DNA of 64,000 nucleotides. It comes from an uncultured Flavobacteriales bacterium. GTDB taxonomy: Bacteria > Bacteroidota > Bacteroidia > Flavobacteriales_D > Sanyastnellaceae. Position 1 is the stretch's first letter; the number at the start of each line of letters is the position of its first letter. Shown in pieces: positions 43,366-54,504 of this stretch. The stretch is from positions 1 to 64,000 of the forward strand of contig CALKGQ010000007.1 of the NCBI GenBank assembly GCA_938085425.1, in the 5' to 3' direction. The notes beneath the pieces are model-generated. The model was not told where the DNA came from, made no database searches, and saw nothing but the letters and a program-made list of their open reading frames with translations. The position numbers and the translations under genes were made by a program.

Positions 43366-44213
43366 GCCTCCCCCAAGGTTTGTCCCAACCAATCGGAATG
43401 GAGAAGGGTCCATTCCCCGTCCAAGCGTTCCAGAACCAAGCCGTCATGGGCCAGCGCCATGCCTGAGGGCAACCCTTCGTTCACTTGAATGTGGTCGCCC
43501 ATGTCATGGCTCACATGGGTGAAAAAGGTCCGTCGCGCACCAATTTGACGTGCGACATCCACAGCTTCCTGGAGGGAGAAGTGGCTGTAGTGAGGAGAAG
43601 GCCGAAGGGCATTGAGCACCAAAACCTCCAAGCCTTGAAGTCTTGCCAATGTGGCCGATGACAAATGGTTCGCATCTGTGATGTAGGCCACCTCTCCACA
43701 CCGAAAACCATGAATGGGAAGCGCGCCATGCATCACAGGCAAGGCTTCCAATGTCAAGCCCCCAGCTTCAAAGACCTCAAAGTCTTCAATCCGTCGAATG
43801 TCCACCTGAGGGACCCCGCCATGGGATCCCCCTGCAAAGGCATAATGAAAATCACGTTTCAAGGCTGCTTCCACCCGGTCGGATGCAAAGAGAGGCATGA
43901 TACTTTTCTGCAAGTAGTTGAATGGCCGCACATCGTCCATCCCTGCCAAATGGTCTTTGTGTTCGTGGGTGTACACAATGGCATCCAGGCGTGTGACTCC
44001 CTCACGCAGCATTTGGGCCCTGAAATCCGGACCTGTGTCCACCACGACACAGCTTGATTCTCCCTCCAACATCACGGAACTCCTCAGCCTGACATTGTGG
44101 GGGGCATTCGAGCTGCAAACCGCACAAGAACAACCAATGATGGGCACCCCTTGGGAGGTTCCGGTGCCCAAAAACACCAACCGCAACAATCTCTCTGCAC
44201 GACGACCGTTCAT
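43362..44213 (-). CDS. MBL-fold hydrolase (PhnP/RNase Z-like)
   Basis: 283 residues. N-terminal FLGTGTSQGVPIIGCSCAVC and HEHKDHLAGMDDVRPF (HxHxDH) match the PhnP-like phosphodiesterases; a Cys pair CSCAVC in PhnP helps bind zinc. Late motifs ITDANHLS and FFTHVSHDMG supply further ligands. No C-P lyase genes accompany it, so the substrate is more likely a cyclic phosphodiester or unknown. First gene of the PhnP-like/acyltransferase/rarA run. A variant TACCTTCG stands four bases before the ATG. Confidence 0.87.
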   Translation of the reverse strand: MNGRRAERLLRLVFLGTGTSQGVPIIGCSCAVCSSNAPHNVRLRSSVMLEGESSCVVVDTGPDFRAQMLREGVTRLDAIVYTHEHKDHLAGMDDVRPFNYLQKSIMPLFASDRVEAALKRDFHYAFAGGSHGGVPQVDIRRIEDFEVFEAGGLTLEALPVMHGALPIHGFRCGEVAYITDANHLSSATLARLQGLEVLVLNALRPSPHYSHFSLQEAVDVARQIGARRTFFTHVSHDMGDHIQVNEGLPSGMALAHDGLVLERLDGEWTLLHSDWLGQTLGEA

Positions 44214-44217
44214 GCCA

Positions 44218-44237
44218 CGAAGGTATCCTTACCTTTG
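44218..44237. promoter_or_regulatory. Mirrored divergent promoter pair for the MBL gene and the unknown 494-aa gene
   Basis: CGAAGGTA (44218-44225; TACCTTCG on minus) and TACCTTTG (44230-44237) on plus face away from each other, separated by only four bases, and are mirror images (AAGGTA TCCT TACCTT). The first is four bases from the MBL ATG; the second is 23 bases before the GTG at 44261. Confidence 0.58.
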
Positions 44238-44260
44238 ATACAAACCTCGATCGAACTGCT

Positions 44261-45745
44261 GTGGACTTGGAACGCGTCATTCTCTCGGCCAAACAAAAGG
44301 CCCTCCGGGTCAATCTCAATGCCGATTTGTACGGCACCTTTGCCGAAATCGGCGCGGGCCAGGAAGTGGTTCGCCATTTTTTTCGTGCAGGCGGAGCGTC
44401 TGGCACCATTGCCAAGACCATTTCCGCATACGACAAGGACTTCAGCGATGCGATCTACGGCAAGGAGACCAAGGGGCGCTATGTATGTGAATCGCGCATT
44501 GACAAAATGCTCGAACACGAGTACAACCTCATTGAGGAGCGGATCACACGTGACGACCATCCCACCAAACAGTACTTCGCCTTTGCCAACACGGTGGCCA
44601 CCATCAACTACCACAAGACAAGCCAAGGTCATGGTTGGTTTGGCATCAAATTTCAAACGGCTGCAGACAAGGAGCCCAATGAGATTGTGCTCCACGCAAG
44701 GTTCCACGAGCAAGACGCTCTGCTGCAACAGCAAACGACTGGCCTGCTCGGCGTGAATTTGATTTACGGAGCTTTTTTCTTTTACAAACGCCCCAAAGAA
44801 CTTCTTCAAAGCCTCTATGACAACCTAGAACGGGACCAGCTTGAGATCGACATGATCCAAATGAATGGTCCCGATTTTGAGGATGTTGACAACCGATTGC
44901 TCTCCCTGCAACTTGTCAAGCATGGCATGACTGACGCAGTGATTTTCTCACCCGATGGCCGAAACCGTCAGGCAGCGGATGTCCTCTACAAGAAGAACAT
45001 CCTGGCCATCCGAGGAAGTTTCCGTCCAGTGACAAAGGTGAACATCGACATGATCGCCAAAGGCCTCGCCATGTTCAAGGAACAGCCCAAAGTGGACCCC
45101 GACAACGTGAAGGTGTTGTTTGAAATCACCCTGAACAACCTCAGTGCTTCAGGGGACATTGATGAGCAAGACTTCCTCGACCGGGCGGATGTGTTGTGCA
45201 GCATTGGGCAAACCGTGCTGATCAGCAACTACCAGAAGTACTTCAAATTGGTGGAGTTTTTCTCGCGCCACACCAAAAAACGGATGGGTGTGATCATGGG
45301 GGCAGCCACCTTGGTCGAGATTTTCAACGAGCGCTATTACCGTGACTTGAACGGAGGGATTCTGGAAGCCTTCGGCATTCTCTTCTCACGCGATCTCCGC
45401 ATTTTGCTCTACCCTTGGAAAGATGAGGATAGCGGACAACTTTGGGACTCTGGCTCCACCCCCATCCATCCCCGTTTGAAGCCGCTCTACGATTACCTCG
45501 TATTCAACAAGCGCATCTTGGACATCGACAATTACGACCCCGATGTGCTCTCCATTTTCAGCCGTGCGGCTTTGGAATGCATCAAAAAGGACGACGATGC
45601 ATGGGTGGACATGGTGCCTGACTTTGTGGACCGCATCATCAAGGAGAACTGCCTGTTTGGCTATTGCGGCGTGAACGCCAACGATGCCTCCAAAGGAGAG
45701 GATCCCGCCAAAGCAGCTGCGCGGGCCATTGAGCAAAAGAACTGA
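44261..45745 (+). CDS. Large conserved protein of unknown function (494 aa), GTG start
   Basis: 494 residues beginning at a GTG; no ATG exists in the frame upstream to the promoter. The N-terminus (LYGTFAEIGAGQEVVRHFFR, then AGGASGTIAKTISAYD) is highly patterned, as are LTDAVIFSPDG-like VKHGMTDAVIFSPDG, RGSFRPVTKVNIDMI and VLISNYQKYFKLVEFFSRHT. No nucleotide-binding loop, metal motif, signal or membrane helix was recognised. I recall a family with this start in many phyla carrying inconsistent automatic names (TonB-dependent receptor, nicotinate-nucleotide adenylyltransferase), neither supported by anything visible here. Ends at a strong terminator shared with rpoC. Confidence 0.82.
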   Translation: MDLERVILSAKQKALRVNLNADLYGTFAEIGAGQEVVRHFFRAGGASGTIAKTISAYDKDFSDAIYGKETKGRYVCESRIDKMLEHEYNLIEERITRDDHPTKQYFAFANTVATINYHKTSQGHGWFGIKFQTAADKEPNEIVLHARFHEQDALLQQQTTGLLGVNLIYGAFFFYKRPKELLQSLYDNLERDQLEIDMIQMNGPDFEDVDNRLLSLQLVKHGMTDAVIFSPDGRNRQAADVLYKKNILAIRGSFRPVTKVNIDMIAKGLAMFKEQPKVDPDNVKVLFEITLNNLSASGDIDEQDFLDRADVLCSIGQTVLISNYQKYFKLVEFFSRHTKKRMGVIMGAATLVEIFNERYYRDLNGGILEAFGILFSRDLRILLYPWKDEDSGQLWDSGSTPIHPRLKPLYDYLVFNKRILDIDNYDPDVLSIFSRAALECIKKDDDAWVDMVPDFVDRIIKENCLFGYCGVNANDASKGEDPAKAAARAIEQKN

Positions 45746-45774
45746 CCGCCTCACCGAGCGAACAATTCGGACAC

Positions 45775-45804
45775 AAAAAAGGCACCCCAAGGGGTGCCTT
45801 TTTT
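45775..45804. terminator. Bidirectional terminator between the 494-aa gene and rpoC
   Basis: AAAAAAGGCACCCC and GGGGTGCCTTTTTT form a perfect 14-bp inverted repeat around AA, with T runs in both directions. It ends both the plus-strand gene (stop 45745) and the rpoBC operon (stop 45826). Confidence 0.93.
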
Positions 45805-45825
45805 CTTGCAGTCCTAAGATTGGTG

Positions 45826-48800
45826 TCAATCCTCTTCAGATGCCATCTCGACCAGGGCGTCGAACTCCTCTTTGTCTCCGACTTTCAAGTCGGTGAACTT
45901 CCTGGTGCCTGTTCCCGCAGGGATCAGGTGTCCCACGATCACGTTTTCCTTCAACCCAAGCAAATGATCCTGCTTGCCACTGACAGCTGCCTCGTTCAAC
46001 ACCTTGGTGGTCTCCTGGAAGGAGGCCGCAGAGATGAAGGATTTCGTCTGCAAAGAAGCGCGTGTGATGCCTTGGAGCAAGGGACGTGACGTTGCTGGAA
46101 TCGCATCGCGGCATTCCATCTTGGCCAAATCGCGTCGCACCAGGGAACTGTTCTCATCGCGCATCCGGCGCGCTGAAATCATCTGTCCCACCTTGACTTG
46201 ATCGGATCCACCGGCATCGGTCACGATGACCATGCCAAACATGCGGTCGTTTTCATTCAAGAAGTCGGCCTTTTCGGCGATTTGCTTTTCCAAGAACTGG
46301 GTGTCTCCACCGTCTTCAATCACGACCTTCTTCATCATCTGACGTACGATGACTTCAAAGTGCTTGTCGTTGATTTTCACACCTTGGAGGCGGTACACGT
46401 CCTGGATTTCATTCACGATGTACTCCTGCACCGCCGTTGGGCCCATGACATTCAAGATGTCGTTGGGCGTGATGGCACCATCCGACATTGGCATTCCTGC
46501 CTTGACGAAATCATTGTCCTGCACCAAAATGTGCTTGGACAATGGAACCATGTACTTGAATTTTTCACCTGTACGTGCTTCCACAATCACTTCGCGGTTT
46601 CCACGCTTGATCTTTCCGTAGCTGACGATGCCATCTACTTCAGACACCACAGCTGGGTTGGATGGATTCCTGGCTTCGAACAACTCTGTCACACGTGGAA
46701 GACCACCTGTGATGTCACCAGACTTTCCTGCCACACGTGGAATCTTGCAAAGAATCATTCCCTTGGCCACTTTGTCGCCTTCCTTGACTGACAAGTGGGC
46801 TCCAACAGGCATAGAATAGGTGCGAAGCACTTCTTTCTTCTTGCCCATGATCAGCACCGCAGGGTTTTTCTTCTTGTCGCGGGACTCTGTGATCACAATT
46901 TCACGGAAGCCCGTTTGCTCGTCCAACTCTTCGCGGAAGGTGAAACCTTCTTCAATGCTCTCAAAGGCAACGGTTCCCTCCTCTTCAGAGATGATCACGT
47001 TGTTGTAGGGATCCCACTCGCAGACAGAAGTATCTTTTTTGATCTTGTTTCCGTCCTTGACAAAGAGAATGGAGCCGTAAGGCAACACCGTCGTGGACAG
47101 CGCCACATTGGTTTCAGCATCCATCACCTTGAATTCGGAAGAACGAGAGACGACCACCACTTCCTTTTCGCCTTTGGCGTTGGTGCGGTCCACCGTCCTC
47201 AATTCATCGATCTCCACCACACCCGAATGTTTGGTGCGGATTTGGTTCTCGTCCGAAATCTTCGAGGCTGTACCCCCCACGTGGAAGGTACGGAGGGTCA
47301 ACTGTGTTCCCGGCTCGCCGATGGACTGGGCTGCAATGACACCTACCGCCTCGCCGGTTTGGACTGGGCGGTTGGTCGCAAGGTTTTTGCCGTAGCACTT
47401 CGCACAGACACCCTGACGCGACTCGCAAGTCAACACAGAACGCACCTCGACTTCTTGAACACCCGCCTCTTCAATGGCCTTCGCAGCATGGGGAGTGATT
47501 TGTTCTCCTTCCGCAACCAAAACCTCTTCTGTGGTGGGGTGGTAGACATCCTCGCCTGCCGTGCGGCCTTCGATTCGGTCCCCAATGCCTTCCACGATTT
47601 CGTCGTTTTGGCGCAATGGGGACACCGTCAAGCCCCGCAGGGTGTGGCAATCGTCTTCTGTGATGATGACATCTTGCGCCACATCCACCAATCGACGGGT
47701 CAAATAACCCGCATCGGCTGTCTTCAAGGCCGTGTCCGCCAGTCCTTTTCGGGCACCGTGTGTCGAAATGAAGTACTCCAAAATGGAGAGTCCCTCCTTG
47801 AAGTTCGAGAGGATGGGGTTCTCAATGATGTCCTGCCCTCCCGTCGCGGACGACTTCTGAGGCTTGGCCATCAAGCCACGCATGCCAGACAACTGACGAA
47901 TCTGCTCCTTCGATCCACGTGCACCCGAATGCATCATCATGTAAATCGAGTTGAAGCCTTGCTTGTCAGTCTCCAAACGGTCCATCAGGATGTTGGTCAA
48001 GCGAGAGTTCGTGTGCGTCCAGATGTCAATGATCTGGTTGTAACGCTCGTTGTTCGTGATCAGACCCATGTTGTAGTTGTCCATCACCTCCCCGACTTGC
48101 GCCGTGGCCTTTTCCACCAACTCTTCCTTTTCAGGTGGGATGATGACGTCGTTCAGGTTGAACGACAATCCGCCTTTGAAGGCCATGGTGAAACCAAGCT
48201 CCTTGATGTCATCCAAGAACTGAGCTGTGCGCGGAACGCCCACACTGTTCAACACGTGGGCGATGATGCCACGCAGTGATTTTTTGGTCAACAACTCGTT
48301 GATGAATCCCGCTTCAATCGGCACGTGCTCATTGAACATGACCCGACCACAAGTCGTGTCAATCATGCTGGCGTTGCCAGCGGCATCGACGTAGCGCATT
48401 TTGATGGACGCGTGGAGGTCCAAACGGCCTTCTTGATGTGCGATGCGCACCTCCTCTGGGGAGTAACAGACCATGCCCTCTCCCTTCACCACATGTTCCT
48501 TGGACGACTTGCGCTCCTTGGTGATGTAGTAAAGGCCCAACACCATGTCCTGAGAAGGAACGGCAATCGGTGCCCCATTGGCAGGGTTGAGGATGTTGTG
48601 GGAACCGAGCATCAAAAGCTGGGCTTCCAAAACGGCTGCTGATCCCAAAGGCAGGTGCACCGCCATTTGGTCTCCGTCAAAGTCAGCGTTGAATGCCGTG
48701 CAGGCAAGAGGGTGCAGCTGGAGCGCCTTGCCCTCGATCAGCTTGGGCTGGAACGCCTGGATGCCCAGTCTGTGCAGTGTTGGTGCACGGTTGAGCAACA

Positions 48801-50115
48801 CTGGGTGCCCCTTCATTACATTCTCAAGGATGTCCCAAACCACTGGCTCTTTCGCATCCACAATTTTCTTGGCGCTCTTTACGGTCTTCACCACACCCCG
48901 TTCGATCATCTTTCGGATGATGAAGGGCTTGTAAAGTTCCGCAGCCATGTTTTTCGGCATGCCGCATTCGTGGAGCTTCAAATCTGGGCCCACGACGATC
49001 ACCGAACGTGCAGAATAGTCTACACGCTTTCCGAGCAGGTTCTGACGGAAACGACCTTGCTTGCCTTTCAGGCTGTCACTCAAGGATTTGAGCGGACGAT
49101 TGCTTTCCGTTTTCACAGCACTCGACTTGCGGCTGTTGTCGAAGAGACTGTCCACAGCCTCCTGCAACATGCGCTTCTCGTTGCGCAGAATCACCTCCGG
49201 TGCCTTGATTTCCACCAAACGCTTCAAACGGTTGTTCCGGATGATGACACGGCGGTACAAGTCGTTCAAGTCAGACGTCGCAAAACGTCCACCATCAAGC
49301 GGCACCAATGGACGCAACTCAGGCGGGATCACTGGAACCACCTTGACCACCATCCACTCAGGATTGTTTTCAATGCGGCTGTTGGCATCGCGCAAAGACT
49401 CCACCACTTGCAAACGCTTGAGCTTTTCGCTCTTGCGCTGCTGAGAAGTCTCCGTGTTGGCTTCGTGACGAAGTGAATAGCTCAACTCGTCGAGCTCCAA
49501 GTTGGCCAACAAATCGTGCACGGCATCGGCACCCATTTTGGCCACAAACTTGTTGGGGTCCTTGTCGTCGAGGTACTGGTTTTCCTTGGGAAGGGTTTCC
49601 AGAATGTCCAAATACTCGTCTTCCGTGAGAAGAGAGTAGAGGTCTTTCTTGTCTCCTTCTGGCACCTCTGCAATGCCTTTGTTGATCACCACATACCGCT
49701 CGTAGTAGATGATTTGGTCTAGCTTCTTGGAAGGGATTCCGAGGAGGTAACCAATCTTGTTGGGGAGGCTCTTGAAGTACCAAATGTGCACCACAGGCAC
49801 CACCAAGTTGATGTGGCCCATGCGCTCACGACGCACCTTCTTCTCTGTGACCTCTACACCGCAACGGTCGCACACAATGCCCTTGTAGCGAATGCGCTTG
49901 TACTTTCCGCAGTGACATTCGTAGTCCTTGACTGGACCAAAAATACGCTCACAAAAGAGACCGTCACGTTCAGGCTTGTAGGTACGATAGTTGATCGTCT
50001 CGGGCTTCAGAACCTCGCCATGTGACGCTTCGAGAATACGCTCGGGGGACGCCAGTGAAATGGTGATGGTGTTGAAGTCGCTGCTCAACTCCTGGGGGTT
50101 GTTTTGTTGGAACAT
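45826..50115 (-). CDS. rpoC: RNA polymerase subunit beta'
   Basis: 1429 residues, the full Bacteroidota length. The catalytic Mg site [12 protein letters not shown] lies near residue 480; the N-terminal zinc site [20 protein letters not shown] and the C-terminal one ([13 protein letters not shown]) are intact. Start [13 protein letters not shown]. It follows rpoB by 10 bases and ends the operon at the terminator. Large open frames on the opposite strand over this gene are shadows. Confidence 0.99.
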   Translation of the reverse strand: MFQQNNPQELSSDFNTITISLASPERILEASHGEVLKPETINYRTYKPERDGLFCERIFGPVKDYECHCGKYKRIRYKGIVCDRCGVEVTEKKVRRERMGHINLVVPVVHIWYFKSLPNKIGYLLGIPSKKLDQIIYYERYVVINKGIAEVPEGDKKDLYSLLTEDEYLDILETLPKENQYLDDKDPNKFVAKMGADAVHDLLANLELDELSYSLRHEANTETSQQRKSEKLKRLQVVESLRDANSRIENNPEWMVVKVVPVIPPELRPLVPLDGGRFATSDLNDLYRRVIIRNNRLKRLVEIKAPEVILRNEKRMLQEAVDSLFDNSRKSSAVKTESNRPLKSLSDSLKGKQGRFRQNLLGKRVDYSARSVIVVGPDLKLHECGMPKNMAAELYKPFIIRKMIERGVVKTVKSAKKIVDAKEPVVWDILENVMKGHPVLLNRAPTLHRLGIQAFQPKLIEGKALQLHPLACTAFNADFDGDQMAVHLPLGSAAVLEAQLLMLGSHNILNPANGAPIAVPSQDMVLGLYYITKERKSSKEHVVKGEGMVCYSPEEVRIAHQEGRLDLHASIKMRYVDAAGNASMIDTTCGRVMFNEHVPIEAGFINELLTKKSLRGIIAHVLNSVGVPRTAQFLDDIKELGFTMAFKGGLSFNLNDVIIPPEKEELVEKATAQVGEVMDNYNMGLITNNERYNQIIDIWTHTNSRLTNILMDRLETDKQGFNSIYMMMHSGARGSKEQIRQLSGMRGLMAKPQKSSATGGQDIIENPILSNFKEGLSILEYFISTHGARKGLADTALKTADAGYLTRRLVDVAQDVIITEDDCHTLRGLTVSPLRQNDEIVEGIGDRIEGRTAGEDVYHPTTEEVLVAEGEQITPHAAKAIEEAGVQEVEVRSVLTCESRQGVCAKCYGKNLATNRPVQTGEAVGVIAAQSIGEPGTQLTLRTFHVGGTASKISDENQIRTKHSGVVEIDELRTVDRTNAKGEKEVVVVSRSSEFKVMDAETNVALSTTVLPYGSILFVKDGNKIKKDTSVCEWDPYNNVIISEEEGTVAFESIEEGFTFREELDEQTGFREIVITESRDKKKNPAVLIMGKKKEVLRTYSMPVGAHLSVKEGDKVAKGMILCKIPRVAGKSGDITGGLPRVTELFEARNPSNPAVVSEVDGIVSYGKIKRGNREVIVEARTGEKFKYMVPLSKHILVQDNDFVKAGMPMSDGAITPNDILNVMGPTAVQEYIVNEIQDVYRLQGVKINDKHFEVIVRQMMKKVVIEDGGDTQFLEKQIAEKADFLNENDRMFGMVIVTDAGGSDQVKVGQMISARRMRDENSSLVRRDLAKMECRDAIPATSRPLLQGITRASLQTKSFISAASFQETTKVLNEAAVSGKQDHLLGLKENVIVGHLIPAGTGTRKFTDLKVGDKEEFDALVEMASEED

Positions 50116-50125
50116 GGTGGAGGGA

Positions 50126-53100
50126 TCAATCGAGTGAAACAGTCAAACCAAGGCCGCGCAATTCGTGCATCAAGACATTGAACGATTCAGGGATGCCTGG
50201 AGTTGGCATCACGTCACCTTTCACAATGGCTTCATAGGCACGGGCGCGTCCTTGGACGTCATCGGACTTTACGGTCAAAATTTCTTGCAAGATGTTGGCG
50301 GCACCGAATGCCTCGAGCGCCCATACCTCCATTTCACCAAAGCGCTGACCACCGAATTGGGCTTTACCACCCAAAGGTTGCTGCGTGATGAGAGAGTATG
50401 GACCAATGCTACGTGCGTGCATCTTGTCGTCCACCATGTGGCTCAGCTTGATCATGTAAATCACACCCACTGTCGCAGGCTGATCAAACCGCTGGCCTGT
50501 GCCACCATCGTACAAGTAGGTCACCCCGAATTCAGGGACACCCGCCTCTTCTGTCAATGCACAAATCTCACTGATCGGTGCACCGTCAAAAATGGGGGTT
50601 GCAAACTTGCGGCCAAGCTTCTCTCCGGCCCAGCCGAGGACCGTCTCGTAAATCTGGCCCAAGTTCATCCTCGAGGGTACCCCCAACGGATTCAATACAA
50701 TGTCAACAGGTGTACCGTCTTCCAAGAAAGGCATGTCTTCCTGACGCACAATCCGCGCCACGATGCCCTTGTTGCCGTGACGACCTGCCATCTTGTCCCC
50801 TACCTTGAGCTTGCGCTTCTTGGCCACGTAGACTTTGGCAAGCTTTACGATGCCAGCTGGCAACTCGTCGCCGACCGTCACCTGGAACTTCTTGCGCTTG
50901 TAAACACCAAGCAAGTCGTTGTACTTGAGGTTGTAGTTGTGGATCAGGCGAGCGGCCAAAGCACTTTGGTCTTGGTCGCGGATCCAGCCATCACCATTGA
51001 TGATGAGGTAATCCAAACTCGACAAGACTTTCATGGTGAATTTCACACCTTTCTTGACCTGCTCCTCCTTGTAGTAGTTGAACACTCCTTGGCTGACCTT
51101 GCTGCCCACAATCTTCATCAGCTTCTCCACGAGGAGCTTCTTGAGGACTGCAGCTTCCTTGTCAAACTCCTTGTCGATGCTCTCGAGAACAGCCTTGTCA
51201 CTGGCCTTGGACTTGCGGTCTTTGACGGCACGGCTGAACAATTTCTTGTCGATCACCACACCTTTGCCCGAAGGAGGCATCTTCAAAGAAGCATCCTTCA
51301 CATCGCCGGCCTTGTCGCCAAAGATGGCGCGAAGAAGCTTTTCCTCTGGACTGGGATCAGACTCTCCCTTCGGAGTGATTTTTCCAATGAGGATGTCGCC
51401 TTCTGTCACTTCAGCACCAATGCGAATCAGACCATGCTCGTCCAGGTCCTTCGTGGCTTCTTCGCTCACGTTGGGGATGTCGTTGGTCAATTCTTCCACT
51501 CCGCGCTTGGTGTCACGGACTTCCAACACGTATTCATCGACGTGCAACGAAGTGAACACATCTTCACGCACAACGCGCTCGGAAATCACAATGGCATCCT
51601 CAAAGTTGTAGCCTTGCCAGGGCATGAAGGCCACCTTCATGTTCTGGCCGAGTGCCAATTCACCTTTTTGGGTGGAGTATCCCTCCACCAAAATCTGACC
51701 TCCAATCACTTTGGCCCCCTTCTCCACCATCGGCTTCAGGTTCATGCATGTGCCCTGGTTCGTCCTGGCAAACTTGGTGAGGTTGTACACCCGCAAGTCT
51801 GTTTCGAAAGACACCAAAAGGTCATTTTCATCCATGTTGTGACGGATGTGGATCTCATTGGCATCCACATACTCCACCACACCATCACGCTCGGCCCGAA
51901 GGAGAACACGTGAATCCCTTGCAACTGGAGCCTCAACGCCCGTGCCCACAATGGGGGAGTTGGGACGCATCAAAGGCACAGCCTGACGCATCATGTTGGA
52001 CCCCATCAGAGCCCTGTTCGCGTCGTCGTGCTCCAAGAAAGGAATCAACGAAGCCGCGATGGAGGCAATTTGGTTGGGGGCCACGTCCATGTATTGAAGC
52101 TCTTCTGGCTTCACAATGGGGAAGTCGCCCTCCAAACGTGCCTTGACTGAGTCGTTCTCAAACTTGCCATCGTCCTTGATGGGCGCATTGGCTTGTGCAA
52201 TCATCGCGCTGTCCTCATCCTCCGCAGAGAGGTACACAATGCCCTCCGCATCAGTCGCCGCCTTGCCATTGGTCACCTTTCTGTAAGGCGTCTCAATGAA
52301 GCCAAGTCGGTTGACTTTGGCGTACACACACAAGCTCGAAATCAAGCCAATGTTGGGACCTTCCGGGGTCTCGATGGTGCAAAGACGGCCGTAGTGTGTG
52401 TAGTGCACATCTCGGACCTCAAAGCCCGCACGCTCACGGCTCAATCCACCTGGTCCGAGTGCGGAAATCCGACGCTTGTGCGTCACCTCACTCAGAGGGT
52501 TCGTTTGGTCCATGAACTGCGACAGCTGGTTCGTGCCAAAGAAACTGTTGATCACAGAGCTCAACGTCTTGGCGTTGATCAAGTCGGTAGGTGTGAACAC
52601 CTCGTTGTCACGCACATTCATGCGCTCACGGATGGTCCTCGCCATTCGGGCTAGCCCCACACCAAACTGAGAGTACAATTGCTCTCCCACCGTGCGGATG
52701 CGACGGTTGCTCAAGTGGTCGATGTCGTCCACATCCGTGTTGCTGTTCACCAAGTCCAACAGGGTCTTGATGATGCGGATGATGTCGTCCTTGGTCAGGG
52801 TGCGGGACTCTTCCCCGTCGATTTCGAGTTTCCGGTTGATTCGGAAACGGCCCACCTCGCCCAAGTCATAGCGCTGCTCAGAGAAGAACAGCTTGTCAAT
52901 CACACCGCGGGCAGTCTCCAAATCTGGTGGCTCCGCGTTGCGCAGTTGACGGTAGATGTACTCCACGGCCTCTTTCTCCGAGTTGGAGCTGTCTTTGTGG
53001 AGGGTGTTGTAAATGATGGTGAAATCCCCTTGGTTGATGCCCTCCTTGTGCAGGATGATGGTCTTCGACCCGGAATCCAAGATCAAGTCAATGTGTTCCT

Positions 53101-53938
53101 TCTCGAGGACCGTCTCACGCTCCAAAATCACCTCCGTACGCTCGATGGAAACCACCTCTCCTGTATCCTCTTCCACAAAGTCCTCAACCCAAGTCTTCAA
53201 TACACGCGCTGCAAGAGGGCGTCCAAGGACACGCTTCAAACCCGTCTTTGTGACTTTCACCTCATCGGCCAAGTCAAAAATCCCAAGAATGTCGCGGTCT
53301 GTCTCGTAGCCGATGCTGCGCAACAATGTGGTGACGGGCAATTTTTTCTTCCGGTCGATGTAAGCGTACATCACACCGTTGATGTCCGTCGCAAATTCAA
53401 TCCATGAGCCCTTAAAAGGGATGATCCGCGCGGAATGCAATTTGGTGCCATTGGCATGGCGGCTTTGGCCAAAGAACACGCCAGGAGAACGATGCAATTG
53501 GTTGACAATCACACGCTCGGCTCCATTGACCACAAACGAACCCTGAGGCGTCATGTAGGGAATGGTGCCCAAGTACACGTCTTGGACAATGGTTTCAAAG
53601 TCCTCGTGCTCGGGATCGGTGCAGTACAACTTCAGCTTGGCCTTCAAAGGCACGCTGTAAGTCAGGCCACGCTCCAAACACTCTTGAATGCTGTAGCGGG
53701 GCGGGTCGATGAAGTAATCAAGGAATTCGAGAACGAATTGATTACGGGTGTCCGTGATGGGGAAATTCTCACTGAACACTTTGAACAATCCCTCCGTGGT
53801 GCGATTCTCAGGATTCGTTTCCAACTGGAAGAATTCCTGGAATGAACGGAGTTGGATGTCCAGAAAGTCTGGATGCTCCAGAGGAAGGGCAACGCTACCA
53901 AAATTGGTGCGCAGGGGGTTGGGGTTGGCCAGGGTCAT
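50126..53938 (-). CDS. rpoB: RNA polymerase subunit beta
   Basis: 1270 residues from the ATG at 53938; a TTG nine codons earlier is the only upstream option. Typical segments: [19 protein letters not shown] and [13 protein letters not shown] (rifampicin-binding region, with the usual residues and no obvious resistance substitution), and C-terminal [20 protein letters not shown] and [20 protein letters not shown]. Preceded by a hairpin after rplL. Confidence 0.99.
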   Translation of the reverse strand: MTLANPNPLRTNFGSVALPLEHPDFLDIQLRSFQEFFQLETNPENRTTEGLFKVFSENFPITDTRNQFVLEFLDYFIDPPRYSIQECLERGLTYSVPLKAKLKLYCTDPEHEDFETIVQDVYLGTIPYMTPQGSFVVNGAERVIVNQLHRSPGVFFGQSRHANGTKLHSARIIPFKGSWIEFATDINGVMYAYIDRKKKLPVTTLLRSIGYETDRDILGIFDLADEVKVTKTGLKRVLGRPLAARVLKTWVEDFVEEDTGEVVSIERTEVILERETVLEKEHIDLILDSGSKTIILHKEGINQGDFTIIYNTLHKDSSNSEKEAVEYIYRQLRNAEPPDLETARGVIDKLFFSEQRYDLGEVGRFRINRKLEIDGEESRTLTKDDIIRIIKTLLDLVNSNTDVDDIDHLSNRRIRTVGEQLYSQFGVGLARMARTIRERMNVRDNEVFTPTDLINAKTLSSVINSFFGTNQLSQFMDQTNPLSEVTHKRRISALGPGGLSRERAGFEVRDVHYTHYGRLCTIETPEGPNIGLISSLCVYAKVNRLGFIETPYRKVTNGKAATDAEGIVYLSAEDEDSAMIAQANAPIKDDGKFENDSVKARLEGDFPIVKPEELQYMDVAPNQIASIAASLIPFLEHDDANRALMGSNMMRQAVPLMRPNSPIVGTGVEAPVARDSRVLLRAERDGVVEYVDANEIHIRHNMDENDLLVSFETDLRVYNLTKFARTNQGTCMNLKPMVEKGAKVIGGQILVEGYSTQKGELALGQNMKVAFMPWQGYNFEDAIVISERVVREDVFTSLHVDEYVLEVRDTKRGVEELTNDIPNVSEEATKDLDEHGLIRIGAEVTEGDILIGKITPKGESDPSPEEKLLRAIFGDKAGDVKDASLKMPPSGKGVVIDKKLFSRAVKDRKSKASDKAVLESIDKEFDKEAAVLKKLLVEKLMKIVGSKVSQGVFNYYKEEQVKKGVKFTMKVLSSLDYLIINGDGWIRDQDQSALAARLIHNYNLKYNDLLGVYKRKKFQVTVGDELPAGIVKLAKVYVAKKRKLKVGDKMAGRHGNKGIVARIVRQEDMPFLEDGTPVDIVLNPLGVPSRMNLGQIYETVLGWAGEKLGRKFATPIFDGAPISEICALTEEAGVPEFGVTYLYDGGTGQRFDQPATVGVIYMIKLSHMVDDKMHARSIGPYSLITQQPLGGKAQFGGQRFGEMEVWALEAFGAANILQEILTVKSDDVQGRARAYEAIVKGDVMPTPGIPESFNVLMHELRGLGLTVSLD

Positions 53939-54028
53939 GGTCGTTTGGTCTTGGAGGAAGGACAAACAGGCAATGAAGGTTGTTCGATGGATGGCTCCTT
54001 TTTAGGAAACATCCCAAAATGCAGACAA

Positions 54029-54051
54029 GGGCGGGGACCTTCTCCCCGCCC
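54029..54051 (-). other. Intercistronic hairpin between rplL and rpoB
   Basis: On the minus strand GGGCGGGGA pairs with TCCCCGCCC across GAAGG, a perfect 9-bp GC-rich stem in the 138-base rplL-rpoB gap. No long T run follows, so it fits partial attenuation or an RNA-processing site rather than full termination. Confidence 0.65.
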
Positions 54052-54076
54052 GTGCCATCAATGCTCGGGGTTGTGC

Positions 54077-54454
54077 TTACTTAAGCTCAACCTCTGCACC
54101 AGCTTCCTCAAGTTGAGTCTTCAAGGCTTCAGCCTCATCTTTTGGAATGCCCTCCTTGATGGGGGACGGTGCGCCGTCTACGATGTCCTTGGCTTCCTTC
54201 AAGCCGAGTCCGGTGAGTTCCTTGACAAGCTTGACCACTGCGAGCTTTGAGCCGCCAGCGGCCTTCAAGATCACGTCAAACTCCGTCTTTTCTTCTCCCC
54301 CACCTTCGCCGCCACCGGCGGCAGGTCCTGCAACTGCAACAGCAGCAGCAGCGGGTTCGATACCGTACTCCTCTTTGAGGATCTCAGCGAGTTCGTTCAC
54401 CTCCTTGACAGTGAGGTTCACCAACTCTTCAGCCATAGCTTTCAAATCAGCCAT
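54077..54454 (-). CDS. rplL: 50S ribosomal protein L7/L12
   Basis: 125 residues. The N-terminal dimerisation helix, an Ala/Gly hinge (about 37-52) and the C-terminal factor-binding domain ([34 protein letters not shown]) are all standard. Forms the ribosomal stalk with L10; acidic. Sits 50 bases after rplJ. Confidence 0.98.
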   Translation of the reverse strand: MADLKAMAEELVNLTVKEVNELAEILKEEYGIEPAAAAVAVAGPAAGGGEGGGEEKTEFDVILKAAGGSKLAVVKLVKELTGLGLKEAKDIVDGAPSPIKEGIPKDEAEALKTQLEEAGAEVELK

Positions 54455-54504
54455 AATGATTGGTTTGTATTGTTCTTAATTCTAGTAATGATTGAGTGTC
54501 AAGC

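Noticed and set aside
46795-51913. Long plus-strand open frames (494 and 582 codons) over rpoC and rpoB
   Set aside because: They are antisense to highly conserved polymerase genes, have no recognisable domains, and their composition is that of a shadow frame in GC-rich DNA.
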